64,000 nucleotides of DNA from Bradyrhizobium ottawaense (GTDB lineage Bacteria; Pseudomonadota; Alphaproteobacteria; Rhizobiales; Xanthobacteraceae), in NCBI RefSeq assembly GCF_002278135.3, contig NZ_CP029425.2, forward strand, positions 3,944,001-4,008,000. Reading direction: 5' to 3'. Every line of letters begins with the position of its first letter. Within the stretch, counting starts at the first letter, position 1. The translations under genes were made by a program, and so were the position numbers. Of this stretch, positions 22,005-34,487 are shown piece by piece. The notes under the pieces were generated by a model. That model was not told where the DNA came from and did not search any database. It saw only the letters and a program-made list of their open reading frames with translations.

Positions 22005-23660
22005 ATGAATCCAGCACTGAGCCAGCGCACTGGTCTTTGGTCCGCCTTGCCCCGGTGGGCAGTCTCTATTGCGTGGTTCTGGGTCTGGGTTTGCGCAATC
22101 GGCCTGGCCTTGATGGTTCATCTTGCTTTCCTGATGAACTGGCCGGATCACTTCATCCATGAGGACAGCGCGGCCTATATCATACAGGCCGAATCCATCC
22201 TGAGAGGACAATATCTCGAGGATATGATGAAGCGGCCGTACGGCGTGGCCGCCTTCCTTGTGCTGCTGTCAAAACTGTTCGGCCCGCACATCCTCGTCTT
22301 CGTCATCGCGCAGCACCTGATGAGCATCGGCACTGCGCTTTTCGTTGCAGGGATCGTGCGTTTTGCCGGCGCGCCGCGTTTCTTCGCGCTGTTGGCCTTT
22401 TGTCTTGCGACGTTGCACGGCCGCATCGTCCACTACGACAACACGATTGGTGCGGAGACGATCTCCAACTTCCTGGTCAGTCTTGCGGCCTTCATCGCCG
22501 CGGGCGTCGCATTGAGGAAATGGCCGGCGTTGCCGGCCGCAGCGGCCGTGGGCTTGACGCTCGGCGCCGTGATGACATGCCGGTCGGCGGCGATAGGTCA
22601 GGCCGGGGTCATTCTGTTGTGGCTGGTGGTGGTGCTGGACGCAGGGCTCCTGCGCCGGCTTGGCGTGCTTGCACTGGCAGGCTTTTTCGCTTCGGCCGTC
22701 TACCTGACGCCGGCGGCGATCAACTTGGCGATCGGCAAACGCCCCGCCGGCAACGAGATCGTGGCCGCGATGGCCTTCGTGGTCGGCTATTCCGGCGATT
22801 TCGAGCACGGCGTTCATCTCGACCGGAAGGCGCAGGCGCGGGGATACGTCGAGCAGATGCGAGCTGCGGACACTCCTCAGGGATGGCCCGACACCGGTGT
22901 CTATCAGTGGCCGTTCGGCGCGATACACCGGCTGGCGAAGCCCGGCGACAGCGAAGTGGATATCGAGCGGGTCGTGCGTGACATCTTCATCGAAACGCTG
23001 ACGACGCCGTCGACGCTCTATCGACACCTCACGAAGCACTTTCTCCGGGAAATGTACTTCCTGCTGTTCGACGCAAATTCGGTTGCGCGGCGGACGCCCA
23101 ATCCGCAGGGCTACGAATATTTCATGGACCGCGACAGGTTCCCGTTCTTTGGCAGCCCGACCGGGTTGAAGTCCGGACAGTTGGTTCACGACTACTACAA
23201 ACCCTGGTGGCCACTGTCGCGGCTGCTCTCCGCGGATCGGCTTCAGCTCACCCTGAACCGCCTTTTTGCGCGTGGCTACGCGCCCAACTCGGAGCTGGTC
23301 GCGCTGTGCTGCGGGTTGCAGGTTTCGACCGAATACGACGATTTCCCGGGTCCGATCTGGTGGCTGTCCGCGGCGACACTCGGCCTCGCTCTCGTGCTTC
23401 TGATTGGCGTCCCTGCGAGCCATGCGGGTTTGGTGCGGTGGCCGACCGGCCGCCTCGTTGCCGGTGGCACATTGATGATCCTGCTGGCGATGGCCAGCGC
23501 CGCGTTTCCGACCTTCCTCGTTTATGGGCTCAATCGCTACGCGTACTACGTCATTCCCTTCCTCGCCGGCTCGAGCGCGATCCTGGGGAGTGTGCTGTTC
23601 GATTGGCTCAGGGCCGGAGCCAGGGCCAAGGCCGGCCGGGCCGGCGGCGGCGAGGCATAG
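22005..23660 (+). CDS. GT39/ArnT-like multipass membrane protein
   Basis: 551 residues with about 10-12 hydrophobic segments. The first periplasmic loop after TM1 carries HEDSAAYIIQAESILRG, resembling the acidic-pair and helix signature of dolichyl-phosphate-mannose-type (GT39/GT83) glycosyltransferases. A large soluble region (about 265-440) precedes three C-terminal membrane segments. It probably transfers a lipid-linked sugar to an envelope acceptor, but the donor is unknown and similarity is modest. The ATG at 22005 is favoured over TTG at 21990. It converges on the CDF gene with only six bases between them. Confidence 0.7.
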   Translation: MNPALSQRTGLWSALPRWAVSIAWFWVWVCAIGLALMVHLAFLMNWPDHFIHEDSAAYIIQAESILRGQYLEDMMKRPYGVAAFLVLLSKLFGPHILVFVIAQHLMSIGTALFVAGIVRFAGAPRFFALLAFCLATLHGRIVHYDNTIGAETISNFLVSLAAFIAAGVALRKWPALPAAAAVGLTLGAVMTCRSAAIGQAGVILLWLVVVLDAGLLRRLGVLALAGFFASAVYLTPAAINLAIGKRPAGNEIVAAMAFVVGYSGDFEHGVHLDRKAQARGYVEQMRAADTPQGWPDTGVYQWPFGAIHRLAKPGDSEVDIERVVRDIFIETLTTPSTLYRHLTKHFLREMYFLLFDANSVARRTPNPQGYEYFMDRDRFPFFGSPTGLKSGQLVHDYYKPWWPLSRLLSADRLQLTLNRLFARGYAPNSELVALCCGLQVSTEYDDFPGPIWWLSAATLGLALVLLIGVPASHAGLVRWPTGRLVAGGTLMILLAMASAAFPTFLVYGLNRYAYYVIPFLAGSSAILGSVLFDWLRAGARAKAGRAGGGEA

Positions 23661-23666
23661 ACGCGG

Positions 23667-24635
23667 TCACACCACATCATCCGGTGCCAGCGCGCAGCCA
23701 TTGTCCGGATGGGTCTCGACCTGAAGCGTGGTGTGGCCGATGCGATGGGCCGTCTTCAGGAGCTGCGCCGTCTCCATCAGGAAGGCATCGCCGGCCCCAG
23801 TGGGCATGACGAGGTGGCAGGTCAGCGCCGTCTCGGTGGTCGAGATCGGCCAGACATGGAGATCGTGGATCGCGGACACGCCGGGACGCGCGAGCAAGAA
23901 CGACCTGATCGCGGCGAGGTCGGTGCCCTTGGGCGCTGCCGCCATCGACATGTCGATGGAGCCGCGCAACAGGCTGGTCGTGCTCCACAGGATGGTGGCG
24001 CAGATGACGAGGCTGGTGAGGGGGTCGAGCCAGAGCCAGCCGGTCCAGATGATCAGCGCCGCCGAGACCACGACGCCAAGCGAGACCGCTGCGTCGGCGG
24101 CCATGTGCAGATAGGCGCCTTCGACGTTGATGTCGTCCTTGCGGCCGCTCGCAAACAGCATGGCCGTGAAGCCGTTGATGAGGATGCCGATGCCGGCGAC
24201 CACCATCACCGTGACGCCCGCGACCGGCTCCGGCTCGCGCAGGCGCAGGATCGCCTCCCAGCCGATTGCGCCGGTTGCGACCAGCAGGAACACCGCATTG
24301 GCCAGTGCCGCCAGAATGGTGGAGGCGCGAAAACCGTAGGTGAAGCGTCCGCTCGGCGCGCGCCGTGCCGCGATCGAGGCGCCCCAGGCCACGACCAGTC
24401 CGAGCACGTCGGACAAATTATGGCCGGCGTCCGCGAGCAGGGCGGTGGAATTGCCGAGATAGCCGTAGACCGCCTCGGCCACGACGAGGGCGGCGTTGAG
24501 CGAAATGCCGATCGCGAACGCCTTGCCGAAATTGGCGGGCGCATGGACATGGCCGTGACCGTGGTCGTGACCATGACCAGGACCATGGTCGGCGTGATCA
24601 TGGTGATGATGACCGTGATGGTCGTGGCTGCCCAA
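23667..24635 (-). CDS. CDF-family divalent metal cation exporter (CzcD/DmeF-like)
   Basis: 322-residue cation diffusion facilitator. The N-terminal 31 residues hold 15 histidines. Six membrane helices follow; helix 2 carries the metal site ADAGHNLSD and helix 5 the partner site HMAADAAVS. The C-terminal cytoplasmic domain (LHVWPISTTETALTCHLV) is the ferredoxin-like dimerisation fold. It exports zinc, cobalt or cadmium to the periplasm, where the RND pump can take over. The start is two bases after the czcA stop, so it is the last gene of the czc operon. Confidence 0.93.
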   Translation of the reverse strand: MGSHDHHGHHHHDHADHGPGHGHDHGHGHVHAPANFGKAFAIGISLNAALVVAEAVYGYLGNSTALLADAGHNLSDVLGLVVAWGASIAARRAPSGRFTYGFRASTILAALANAVFLLVATGAIGWEAILRLREPEPVAGVTVMVVAGIGILINGFTAMLFASGRKDDINVEGAYLHMAADAAVSLGVVVSAALIIWTGWLWLDPLTSLVICATILWSTTSLLRGSIDMSMAAAPKGTDLAAIRSFLLARPGVSAIHDLHVWPISTTETALTCHLVMPTGAGDAFLMETAQLLKTAHRIGHTTLQVETHPDNGCALAPDDVV

Positions 24636-24637
24636 TT

Positions 24638-27848
<3,211 letters not shown>

Positions 27849-27856
<8 letters not shown>

Positions 27857-28823
27857 GTTCGGCCTCGCCCTTGCCCATCTCCGCCTTCACGACGAAGCTG
27901 TTCTCGGCGACGTAGTGCTCGCCGGCCGACAGGCCGGCCTTGATCTCGACATGGCGCGGATCGGAATCCCCTGTTTCAACCGGGCGTGCCTCGATCTTGT
28001 CGCCGTCCTCGCGGACGAACACGATGGTCCGGTTCTCCAGCGTCTGGATCGCGCTGCGGCGTACGGCGACCGCGACGTTGCGCGCGGCGAGGATCAGCCT
28101 CGCCGTGACGAACAGGCCGGGCCGCAGGCGGCCATCCGGATTTTGCAGCACCACGCGTGCAAGCGCTGTCTGGGTCTCGCTGGAGCCGATCGGCGCCATG
28201 TAGGAGATCGTGCCCTTGATCTCGCCGCGGCCATCGTCGGGATCGATCAGCACCTCGTCGTTGAGGTGGACGCGCCGGAGATCCTGCCGATAGATCGACA
28301 GGTCGACCCAGATGGTCGAGAGGTCGGCGACGACGAAGGCCGGCTTCTGTTCGGAGGCATATTCGCCGAGCGAGATTTGTCGCTCGATGATGGTTCCGGC
28401 AATGGGAGCTTTCAGCTCGTAGACGGTGAGGCTCTGGTTGCTCTCGATCGCGGCGAGCAGATCGTCCTTGCCGACCTTGTCGCCGATGCGCTTCTGGATC
28501 GATTTGGCGAGGCCCGGAAAGCGCGGCGTCACCTGCACCACGGCTTCCTGGTTGGCACGCAGAATGCCATTGAAGGCGAGCGTGTCGGTCAGGGTCGCGC
28601 TCGCGGCCTCGGCGAGCGTGACGCCCGCGGCCGCCAGCTTGACGTCGGAGATGCGGATGCGGTCGGCACCATGCTCATCCTGCTCGACATGGTCGTTCGG
28701 CTTCTTTTCGGAATGCTCAGTGTGCTCGGTATGCGCGGGCGTGGCCGGCGCGAGCAGGGAATAGCCGTAAGCGCCGAGCGCGGCGGCAACGATGGCGACG
28801 AGAATGGTGGAGGACGTCTTCAT
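27849..28823 (-). CDS. czcB: Heavy-metal RND efflux periplasmic adaptor
   Basis: 324-residue membrane-fusion protein. A membrane anchor (TILVAIVAAALGAYGYSLL) leads into a His-rich linker (HTEHTEHSEKKPNDHVEQDEH in part, about residues 34-56), then the barrel-sandwich hybrid (IAGTIIERQISLGEYASE), alpha-hairpin and beta-barrel (VNDEVLIDPDDG region) and membrane-proximal domain. The histidine cluster could bind metal, as in CzcB/CusB proteins. It overlaps czcC by four bases (ATGA) and czcA by eight, indicating tight translational coupling. Bridges CzcA and the outer-membrane CzcC. Confidence 0.93.
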
Positions 28824-30094
28824 CGTGCGCTCTCCCGCGCCAGCGTGAAGGGATTGCCGACGAGACCTTCGATGGTCGCAACGCCTGCGTGGAAATTCTG
28901 AAGCGCCTCCTGCTCGCGCAGCCGCGCCTGGGTGACGCTCGCCTCGGCGTCGAGTACCTCGAGCAGGGTGAAGCGGCCCTGGCCGTAGCCTTGCGAAATC
29001 GCCTCGGACGCCTCGACGGCCTTGGGAATGGCGGTCTCACGCAGCACGGCGAGCTCGCGCAGCGAGCCCTGCAACGAGTCGTAGGCGCGGCCGGCAATCA
29101 CGATCAAGGTGTTGCGGTTGGCCTCGCGCTCGGCCTTGGTCTTGGCGAGGCTTTCCTGCGCCGAGAGGATATTGCCCTGGTTCTGGTCGAACACGGGGAT
29201 CGGCACCGAGAGGGAGAGCCGCACCGCATCGTCATTGGTCTCGTTGAAGTGGCGCCAGCCGGCGGCGATCCGCACGTCCGGATAGGGCTTGAGCCGGGCC
29301 AGCAGCAGCTCGGCATTGCGCTGGGCGAAGACGGCGGTCCAGCGCACCAGCTGCGGATTGGCATCGATGGCGGCGACCACCGACTGGAACGTCGGCGGCT
29401 TGCCCATGGTGTCGAGACGGCCGGAGACCTCGCCGAATTTCGCGGATGCGTCGCCCATCAGCACGGCAAGCTCGCGCCGGGCGCTGGCCAGCGTTGCCTT
29501 GAAGCGTTCGCGGTCGGCCTTCACCAGGGCTGAGGCCACTTCGGCGCGGCCAGTCTCGGCCGGCGAGGAGGCGCCGGCCTCGACGCGGCGGCGCAGGAGC
29601 GGCGTCAAGCGGTCGATCGCCGCAATCTGCTCGTCGAGGATCTGGATGCGCCGCTGCGCGCCGAGCACGCTGAGGAAGGCGATCGCGGTCTCCGACAGCA
29701 CCTCCAGCCTGACCGCCTTGCGCTGGATCGCGGCGACCTCGATCCCGGCCGCGCCGGCCGCGATCCGCGCGTCGCGCTTGCCGAACAGCTCAAAGGCCTG
29801 GCTGATCTGGAGCGTGGTCTCGGCCGATCGGGTCCCGCGATATTTGCCGGAGCCGAATGAATCGTCCTGCTCGTAGGACAGTTCCGGATTGAGCAGGGCG
29901 CCCGCCTGGATGCGCTGGCCCGTGGCGATGCCGACGTCGCGCTCCGCCGCAGTCAGCCGTGGGCTCGCGGCCAGCGCGCGCGACAGCGCGCTCCGCATCG
30001 TCAAAGTCTGGGCGTGCGACGGCGCAATCGCCGATCCAGCAATCAGACACGCCACCGCGCACGCCAGGCGCGCGGCCATTCTCCTGCGCAACAT
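28820..30094 (-). CDS. czcC: Heavy-metal RND efflux outer-membrane protein (TolC family)
   Basis: 424-residue TolC/OEP-family protein with a signal peptide (LACAVACLIAGSAIAPSHA). Two repeats of the outer-membrane efflux protein fold are visible: long helices rich in Ala and Arg, and the strand-forming segments LLNPELSYEQDDSF and VRLSLSVPIPVFDQNQGN. It forms the trimeric exit duct for the CzcAB complex. It is the first gene of the pump-coding part; a small hypothetical gene lies 55 bases upstream on the same strand. Confidence 0.93.
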   Translation of the reverse strand: MLRRRMAARLACAVACLIAGSAIAPSHAQTLTMRSALSRALAASPRLTAAERDVGIATGQRIQAGALLNPELSYEQDDSFGSGKYRGTRSAETTLQISQAFELFGKRDARIAAGAAGIEVAAIQRKAVRLEVLSETAIAFLSVLGAQRRIQILDEQIAAIDRLTPLLRRRVEAGASSPAETGRAEVASALVKADRERFKATLASARRELAVLMGDASAKFGEVSGRLDTMGKPPTFQSVVAAIDANPQLVRWTAVFAQRNAELLLARLKPYPDVRIAAGWRHFNETNDDAVRLSLSVPIPVFDQNQGNILSAQESLAKTKAEREANRNTLIVIAGRAYDSLQGSLRELAVLRETAIPKAVEASEAISQGYGQGRFTLLEVLDAEASVTQARLREQEALQNFHAGVATIEGLVGNPFTLARESAR

Positions 30095-30149
30095 AAAACC
30101 GACCTGTGAAGGATGAACCTAATGGGCGCGGACGCCCCGACCAATCCGT

Positions 30150-30512
30150 TCAGGCAATATGTTTGGGAGGCGGGGAATCGGTATCGGGGGTAATTCCGGC
30201 GAGCCGGGGTGCAGGCTGCGGGCTGGATGCGGATGCAAGCGCGACCGAAACGGCCGCCGGCGCCGGCTGTGTCACCGTCAGCGAGAAGCAGCCATGGCAA
30301 TGATGTCCGCCGATGGCCTTGTGGTCGCTGTGGCCCGTGGGGCCATCGAGGACCGCTGCGATCTCCGAGCCGCCGCCCGGCGTGGTGACGTCGATGTCGT
30401 GCGAGCCATGCAGCGCGCTCGCCAGCAGGTAGACAGCCGCGATCAGCACAGACAGCAGCCCGCGCCAGTTGCGCCGGCGGCAAGTTCCTGAGGGCTGGCG
30501 GTTCGCGGGCAC
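30150..30512 (-). CDS. Small membrane-anchored His/Cys-containing protein leading the czc operon
   Basis: About 120 residues from a GTG start at 30512; an upstream ATG at 30617 is possible but adds an unstructured stretch. An Arg-rich N-terminus (CRRRNWRG) precedes one membrane segment (LLSVLIAAVYLLASALHG). The outside part carries GGHHCHGCFSL, a plausible metal site, and a Pro/Ala-rich tail. It is encoded 55 bases before czcC on the same strand. By position and motif it may bind or sense metal in the periplasm; no family was recognised and function is unknown. Confidence 0.6.
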   Translation of the reverse strand: MPANRQPSGTCRRRNWRGLLSVLIAAVYLLASALHGSHDIDVTTPGGGSEIAAVLDGPTGHSDHKAIGGHHCHGCFSLTVTQPAPAAVSVALASASSPQPAPRLAGITPDTDSPPPKHIA

Positions 30513-30632
30513 GACGTCACTCTGGCGGTCTGTGCCCGGCCTAGCATGGGGGTGGGAACAGTGTCGACCTGCAACATTGTTACGTCCCTTGAAGAATTGC
30601 CGCAGTGCTGGCCGCAAACGCCAACACGCGTC

Positions 30633-30905
30633 TCATTGGCGCGTGATCAGGCCCAGTTGAGCGTCGGCTGCTGCTTCGCATGCCACCTCTGGAAAATCGC
30701 CGGTGTCGCCGGCTTCGGCCGAGACGATTGCGCAACGGCCGGCTTCCATCGCCCGCTCCAGCCATTTGATGGCTTCATTGACCCATCTGTCGTGCTGCTC
30801 GGGATCGGCGATCGCCTTTTCCCGAAATGCATCTGCCTGATGAAGGCACGCCGTTCTGCGGTCCACGCGGCTCTCCCCGATCCGGAGGTTCCGCCCCGGT
30901 GGCAT
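30633..30905 (-). CDS. Small hypothetical protein
   Basis: 90 residues, mostly helical and charged, with the stretch KAIADPEQHDRWVNEAIKWL followed by ERAMEAG. Composition is that of a real cytoplasmic protein rather than a shadow frame, and no competing frame exists on the plus strand. No ribosome site is strong. No function can be given. Confidence 0.5.
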   Translation of the reverse strand: MPPGRNLRIGESRVDRRTACLHQADAFREKAIADPEQHDRWVNEAIKWLERAMEAGRCAIVSAEAGDTGDFPEVACEAAADAQLGLITRQ

Positions 30906-30958
30906 CCTTTATGATCGCAGAGCCGGCGTCGCTAACATAGGACAGGAAGCGCAAAAGG

Positions 30959-30993
30959 AAGGCCCCAGCCCGGGGCTGACCGGCTGAGGCCTT
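30959..30993. repeat. Imperfect inverted repeat (possible terminator)
   Basis: AAGGCC and CAGCC on the left pair with GGCTG and GGCCTT on the right, each side split by one unpaired base. The minus-strand side is followed by CCTTTTGCG. It lies between the 90-residue gene and the microprotein gene; which transcript it would end is unclear. Confidence 0.35.
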
Positions 30994-31131
30994 CGTGCTC
31001 ACAATCTTCATCCTTGGGACTCGAACAGGCAACGCCCGTCTCGCCGGTTCGTTCCGCAATTGATGCCGAATTAGGAACGTTCCTCATATCTCGCGATTTA
31101 GCGAGCAGGAGAAACTGAGGAGGACGGGACT

Positions 31132-31206
31132 ATGGACGGACTGATTTATCTCATCGGCTTGATCGTCGTGGTCATGGCGATCCTGTCGTTCTTCGGCCTG
31201 CGCTGA
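31132..31206 (+). CDS. 24-residue membrane microprotein
   Basis: A complete short gene encoding MDGLIYLIGLIVVVMAILSF and four more residues (FGLR), a single hydrophobic helix with a charged C-terminal end. The ribosome site GAGGAGGACGGG is excellent and sits 5-10 bases before the ATG. It is followed 10 bases later by a larger membrane-protein gene on the same strand, so the two are probably co-transcribed. Small helices of this sort often modulate membrane partners; that is inference. Confidence 0.7.
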   Translation: MDGLIYLIGLIVVVMAILSFFGLR

Positions 31207-31216
31207 GAGAACGGCA

Positions 31217-32104
31217 ATGGAAACCCTCGTACGCGACAACATGATGGAGCACGGTGCCACGGCTGCCGACGACCGCCGGACCATCCAGTGGAGCTCGGTG
31301 CTCGCAGGCGCTCTCGCCGCCGGCGCAATGTCGTTCATTCTGGTCGGCTTCGGTGTCGCGGTCGGCTTGGGTGTCAGTTCGGCCTCGCCGACTTGGCGCG
31401 ATGCCTCGGCGGCGCTGGCGCTGCTCTCCGGGCTCTATCTGATCGTCCAGGCAATCATCAGCTTCGGCTTCGGCGGCTACATCGCTGGCCGGACGACGCG
31501 ACCGGCGCCTGCGCTTGCAACGATCGAGGATGATGGCGAGCGGCGCGACGGGCTGCATGGCCTGACCGCCTGGGCATTGGCCGTGCTGGCTGGTGCAGCT
31601 CTGCTGGCGCTTCTTGGCGCTGCTGCGATCGACCGTTCGCCGATGCGCAGCTCGGCGAGCAATACCTCCGCGGCCGAGCCGCTGCTGAGCTATGAGCTCG
31701 ACAAGCTGTTCCGCGCGCCCCGCCGCGCGCCAAACACGGATCTGAGGGAAGCCCGCGCCGAAGCGGGGCGTGTCCTCATGACGTCATCCAGCCACAGCGG
31801 CGTCAGCGCCGATGACCGGACCTACCTCGTGCAGCAGGTTGCCGCAGCAACGGGACTGGCGGCCCCTGACGCCGAACGGCGCGTCGATGTGCTGATCGCA
31901 GACTCGAAGACGGCCATCAACCGCGCGCGGCGCAACGCGATCATCGTGGCCTTCTCGGTCGCAGCCGCGACCCTGATCGGCGCCGCGGTGGCTTGGGCTG
32001 CGGCTGTCGCTGGCGGACGGCATCGTGACGGAGAGCCGTTGCCGAACTGGATGGCGAGCTCAAATCGCTTCCACCGCAGCCCGCGCGCAATGCCGGTGCC
32101 GTAG
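31217..32104 (+). CDS. Membrane protein of unknown function (PhnA-like in rhizobial annotations)
   Basis: 295 residues with four membrane segments: about 27-55 (SVLAGALAAGAMSFILVGFG), 62-95, 118-140 and a C-terminal helix near 240-265. Between helices 3 and 4 is a soluble helical region (SHSGVSADDRTYLVQQVA). Similar bradyrhizobial proteins are often labelled PhnA-like, but there is no zinc-ribbon or phosphonate motif, so the label carries no function. The gene follows the 24-residue microprotein by 10 bases and converges on pepT. Confidence 0.75.
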   Translation: METLVRDNMMEHGATAADDRRTIQWSSVLAGALAAGAMSFILVGFGVAVGLGVSSASPTWRDASAALALLSGLYLIVQAIISFGFGGYIAGRTTRPAPALATIEDDGERRDGLHGLTAWALAVLAGAALLALLGAAAIDRSPMRSSASNTSAAEPLLSYELDKLFRAPRRAPNTDLREARAEAGRVLMTSSSHSGVSADDRTYLVQQVAAATGLAAPDAERRVDVLIADSKTAINRARRNAIIVAFSVAAATLIGAAVAWAAAVAGGRHRDGEPLPNWMASSNRFHRSPRAMPVP

Positions 32105-32108
32105 GTTC

Positions 32109-32140
32109 CAAAACAAATGGCCGGGCGCAAACCCGGCCAT
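32109..32140. terminator. Terminator hairpin between converging genes
   Basis: A 9-bp stem (ATGGCCGGG / CCCGGCCAT) with loop CGCAAA. On the minus strand it is followed by TTGTTTTGG, so it best serves pepT, but it can also act for the plus-strand membrane-protein gene. Confidence 0.75.
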
Positions 32141-32161
32141 AACGGACGCCTGCAGGAAGTT

Positions 32162-33412
32162 TCAGGCTTTCTCCTCCCAGATCATCGCGAGATGCACGAT
32201 GGTCTGCACGGCTTTTTCCATGTCCTGCCGGCTGACCCATTCGAGCCGCGAATGAAACGCGTGCTCGCCGGCAAAGATGTTGGGGCAGGGCAGGCCCATG
32301 AAAGACAGGCGCGAGCCGTCGGTGCCACCGCGGATCGCGGTGCGCATCGGGCGCAGGCCGGCGCGGCGGATCGCCTCGATAGCGTATTCGAGCACGTGCG
32401 GGTGACGGTCGATCACCTGCTTCATGTTGCGGTACTGCTCCCGCACCTCGAACGTGTAGGTCGAGCGCGGATAGTCCTTCATCACGTCCTTGACGATGGT
32501 CTCGAGCAGGACCTCCTTCTCCTTCAGCCCTTCCTCGGTGAAGTCGCGGACGATGAACGAGAGCCTCGCCTGTTCCAGCGCACCCTCGATGCCGATCGGA
32601 TGCAGAAAGCCCTGCTTGCCCGAGGTCGTCTCCGGCGAGCAGCCTTCCTTCGGCAGCCGCTCGACGATGGCGGCCGCGATCTTGATCGCGTGCTCCATCT
32701 TGCCCTTGGCGTAGCCGGGATGGGCGCTGACGCCGTTGATGGTGATGGTGGCGCCGTCGGCCGAGAAGGTCTCGTCCTCGACGCAGCCGGCGCTTTCGCC
32801 GTCCATGGTGTAGCCGAAATCGGCACCCAGCTTGTTGATGTCGACATTGTCGACGCCGCGGCCGATCTCCTCGTCCGGCGTGAACAGGATCTTGATGGTG
32901 CCGTGCTTCACATCGGGATTGTTGATGAAGAAGTGCGCTGCATCCATGATCTCGGCAACGCCCGCCTTGTTGTCGGCGCCCAGCAGCGTGGTGCCGTCGG
33001 TGGTGATGATGTCGTTGCCGATCTGGTTCTTCAGCGCGGGATGCTCATTGAAGCGGATCACTTGGCTGGCATCGCCCGGCAGGGTGATGTCGCCGCCGCG
33101 ATAGTTCCTCAGAACTTGCGGCTTCACGTCCTTGCCGGTGACGTCGGGCGAAGTGTCCATGTGCGAGCAGAAGCAGATCACCGGCACCTTCTTGTCGGTG
33201 TTGGCCGGGATCGTTCCGTAGACGTAGCCGTAATCGTCGAGATGCGCGTCCGCGACGCCCATGGCCTTCAGCTCGGCGGCGAGCACGCGGCCGAGATCCT
33301 TCTGCTTCTCGGTCGAGGGCGAGTGAGGGGATTCCGGATCGGACTGGGTGTCGATGGTGACGTAGCGCAGGAAGCGCTCGGTCACGGTATGCGAAAAGGT
33401 GAGGGAGGACAT
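32162..33412 (-). CDS. pepT: Peptidase T (tripeptidase, M20B)
   Basis: 416-residue cytoplasmic metallo-aminotripeptidase releasing the N-terminal residue of tripeptides. Zinc-ligand motifs are in order: FCSHMDTSPD, LLGADNKAGVAEI and FTPDEEIGRGVD, and the C-terminal RGGTDGSRLSFMGLPCPN is the substrate-binding signature of PepT. Length matches the family. It stands alone, with HU about 100 bases upstream on the same strand. Confidence 0.95.
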   Translation of the reverse strand: MSSLTFSHTVTERFLRYVTIDTQSDPESPHSPSTEKQKDLGRVLAAELKAMGVADAHLDDYGYVYGTIPANTDKKVPVICFCSHMDTSPDVTGKDVKPQVLRNYRGGDITLPGDASQVIRFNEHPALKNQIGNDIITTDGTTLLGADNKAGVAEIMDAAHFFINNPDVKHGTIKILFTPDEEIGRGVDNVDINKLGADFGYTMDGESAGCVEDETFSADGATITINGVSAHPGYAKGKMEHAIKIAAAIVERLPKEGCSPETTSGKQGFLHPIGIEGALEQARLSFIVRDFTEEGLKEKEVLLETIVKDVMKDYPRSTYTFEVREQYRNMKQVIDRHPHVLEYAIEAIRRAGLRPMRTAIRGGTDGSRLSFMGLPCPNIFAGEHAFHSRLEWVSRQDMEKAVQTIVHLAMIWEEKA

Positions 33413-33514
33413 TTCTGGTCAAACCGCCGGGGTCAGGGAAGCAGCCGGTATACCAGAAAAGCGGGCCGCGTTGCGGCAGGAAGGAGGTGGGATCAGGCTT
33501 AACGAAGAGTAGCC

Positions 33515-33844
33515 TCAGATCGCCTCTTTCAGTTCCTTGACCGGGCGGAAGGTGACCTTCTTGCTGGCCTTGATGTGGATCGGCTCGCCGGTGGCGGGAT
33601 TGCGGCCGGTTCGGGCGGCGCGCTTGCGGACCTGGAGGATGCCGAGCCCGACGATGCGGACCCGGTCGCCCTTCCTGAGGTGCTTGGCGATCAAGTCGAC
33701 CATGTCGGTCAGGACCGCCTCGGCGTGCTTTTTCGACAGATCCTGGCTCTCGGCGATATCGGCGGCGAGCTGCTTGAGCGTGATGGTGGCGGGAGCGGCT
33801 GCCTTCTTCGCCGAATCCTTCTTGGCCGAATCCTTCTTAGCCAT
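33515..33844 (-). CDS. HU-family nucleoid DNA-binding protein with Lys/Ala-rich N-terminus
   Basis: 109 residues, longer than the usual 90 because of a basic N-terminal extension with a repeated KKDSA unit. The HU/IHF core follows (TLKQLAADIAE, then VRIVGLGILQVRKRAARTGR and NPATGEPIHIKASKKV), the last being the DNA-binding beta-arm with its intercalating proline region. GGGGAGG precedes the ATG at a good distance. It is a secondary HU paralogue by its extension; the tail may add nonspecific DNA contacts. Confidence 0.92.
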   Translation of the reverse strand: MAKKDSAKKDSAKKAAAPATITLKQLAADIAESQDLSKKHAEAVLTDMVDLIAKHLRKGDRVRIVGLGILQVRKRAARTGRNPATGEPIHIKASKKVTFRPVKELKEAI

Positions 33845-34047
33845 GACTGGCCTCCCCGGTTGTCCAATGACAGGGAATCCCTGGAAAAGCCGAGAATGCG
33901 TGGGGATCCCTCTAAGTCCTTTGAGACGTAGACGATTCGGGCGCGGGCTGACTATGCCGAGAGTTCCCGCCAGCGGCAGGGAATCGCCGGCGCAGATGCG
34001 GCAGAAGTCGAGAAGTTCAAGCTAAGACTATGAAGGGGTTGCCAAAA

Positions 34048-34124
<77 letters not shown>

Positions 34125-34232
34125 GTGGTTCGCTCGATGCGCGCGGAACGAGGGGGGAATTAAAGGCGGGGCTGAGTGAAGTCAAGGACGTTGCGCTGGC
34201 ACGGTGTATCTCGGCTAAGCATTGCTCTGGAA

Positions 34233-34258
34233 AACGAAAAGGCCGCCCGGAGGCGGCC
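34233..34258 (-). terminator. Intrinsic terminator of the small exported/membrane protein gene
   Basis: On the minus strand a 7-bp stem GGCCGCC / GGCGGCC with a TCCG loop is followed by TTTTCGTTTT, 25 bases after the stop of the 67-residue gene. Confidence 0.85.
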
Positions 34259-34283
34259 ATCGGTCAGCCCGGAAGAGGACCTT

Positions 34284-34487
34284 TCAGCGAATCTCGGACG
34301 TGCCGGCGCTCGTCACCACCACCGGCTTGCCGGCCTTGATCACGTGGGTGGACTGGGCGGACTGGCTGTAATCGGCATTGGTGCGGGCTGCGATCCCGAA
34401 GGCCGCCACTGTGATGCCAGCCACCAGCGCCACCACCACGATCTTCAGGTGGGTCGCACGATCAGCAGAGTGAATTGAGTGGTTCAT
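34284..34487 (-). CDS. Small single-pass hypothetical protein
   Basis: 67 residues: a short polar start (MNHSIHSADRATHLK), one hydrophobic segment (IVVVALVAGITVAAFGIAA) and a polar exported tail ending AGTSEIR. GGGAGGCTCAG before the ATG and a strong terminator after the stop support a real gene. No function is known. Confidence 0.75.
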   Translation of the reverse strand: MNHSIHSADRATHLKIVVVALVAGITVAAFGIAARTNADYSQSAQSTHVIKAGKPVVVTSAGTSEIR

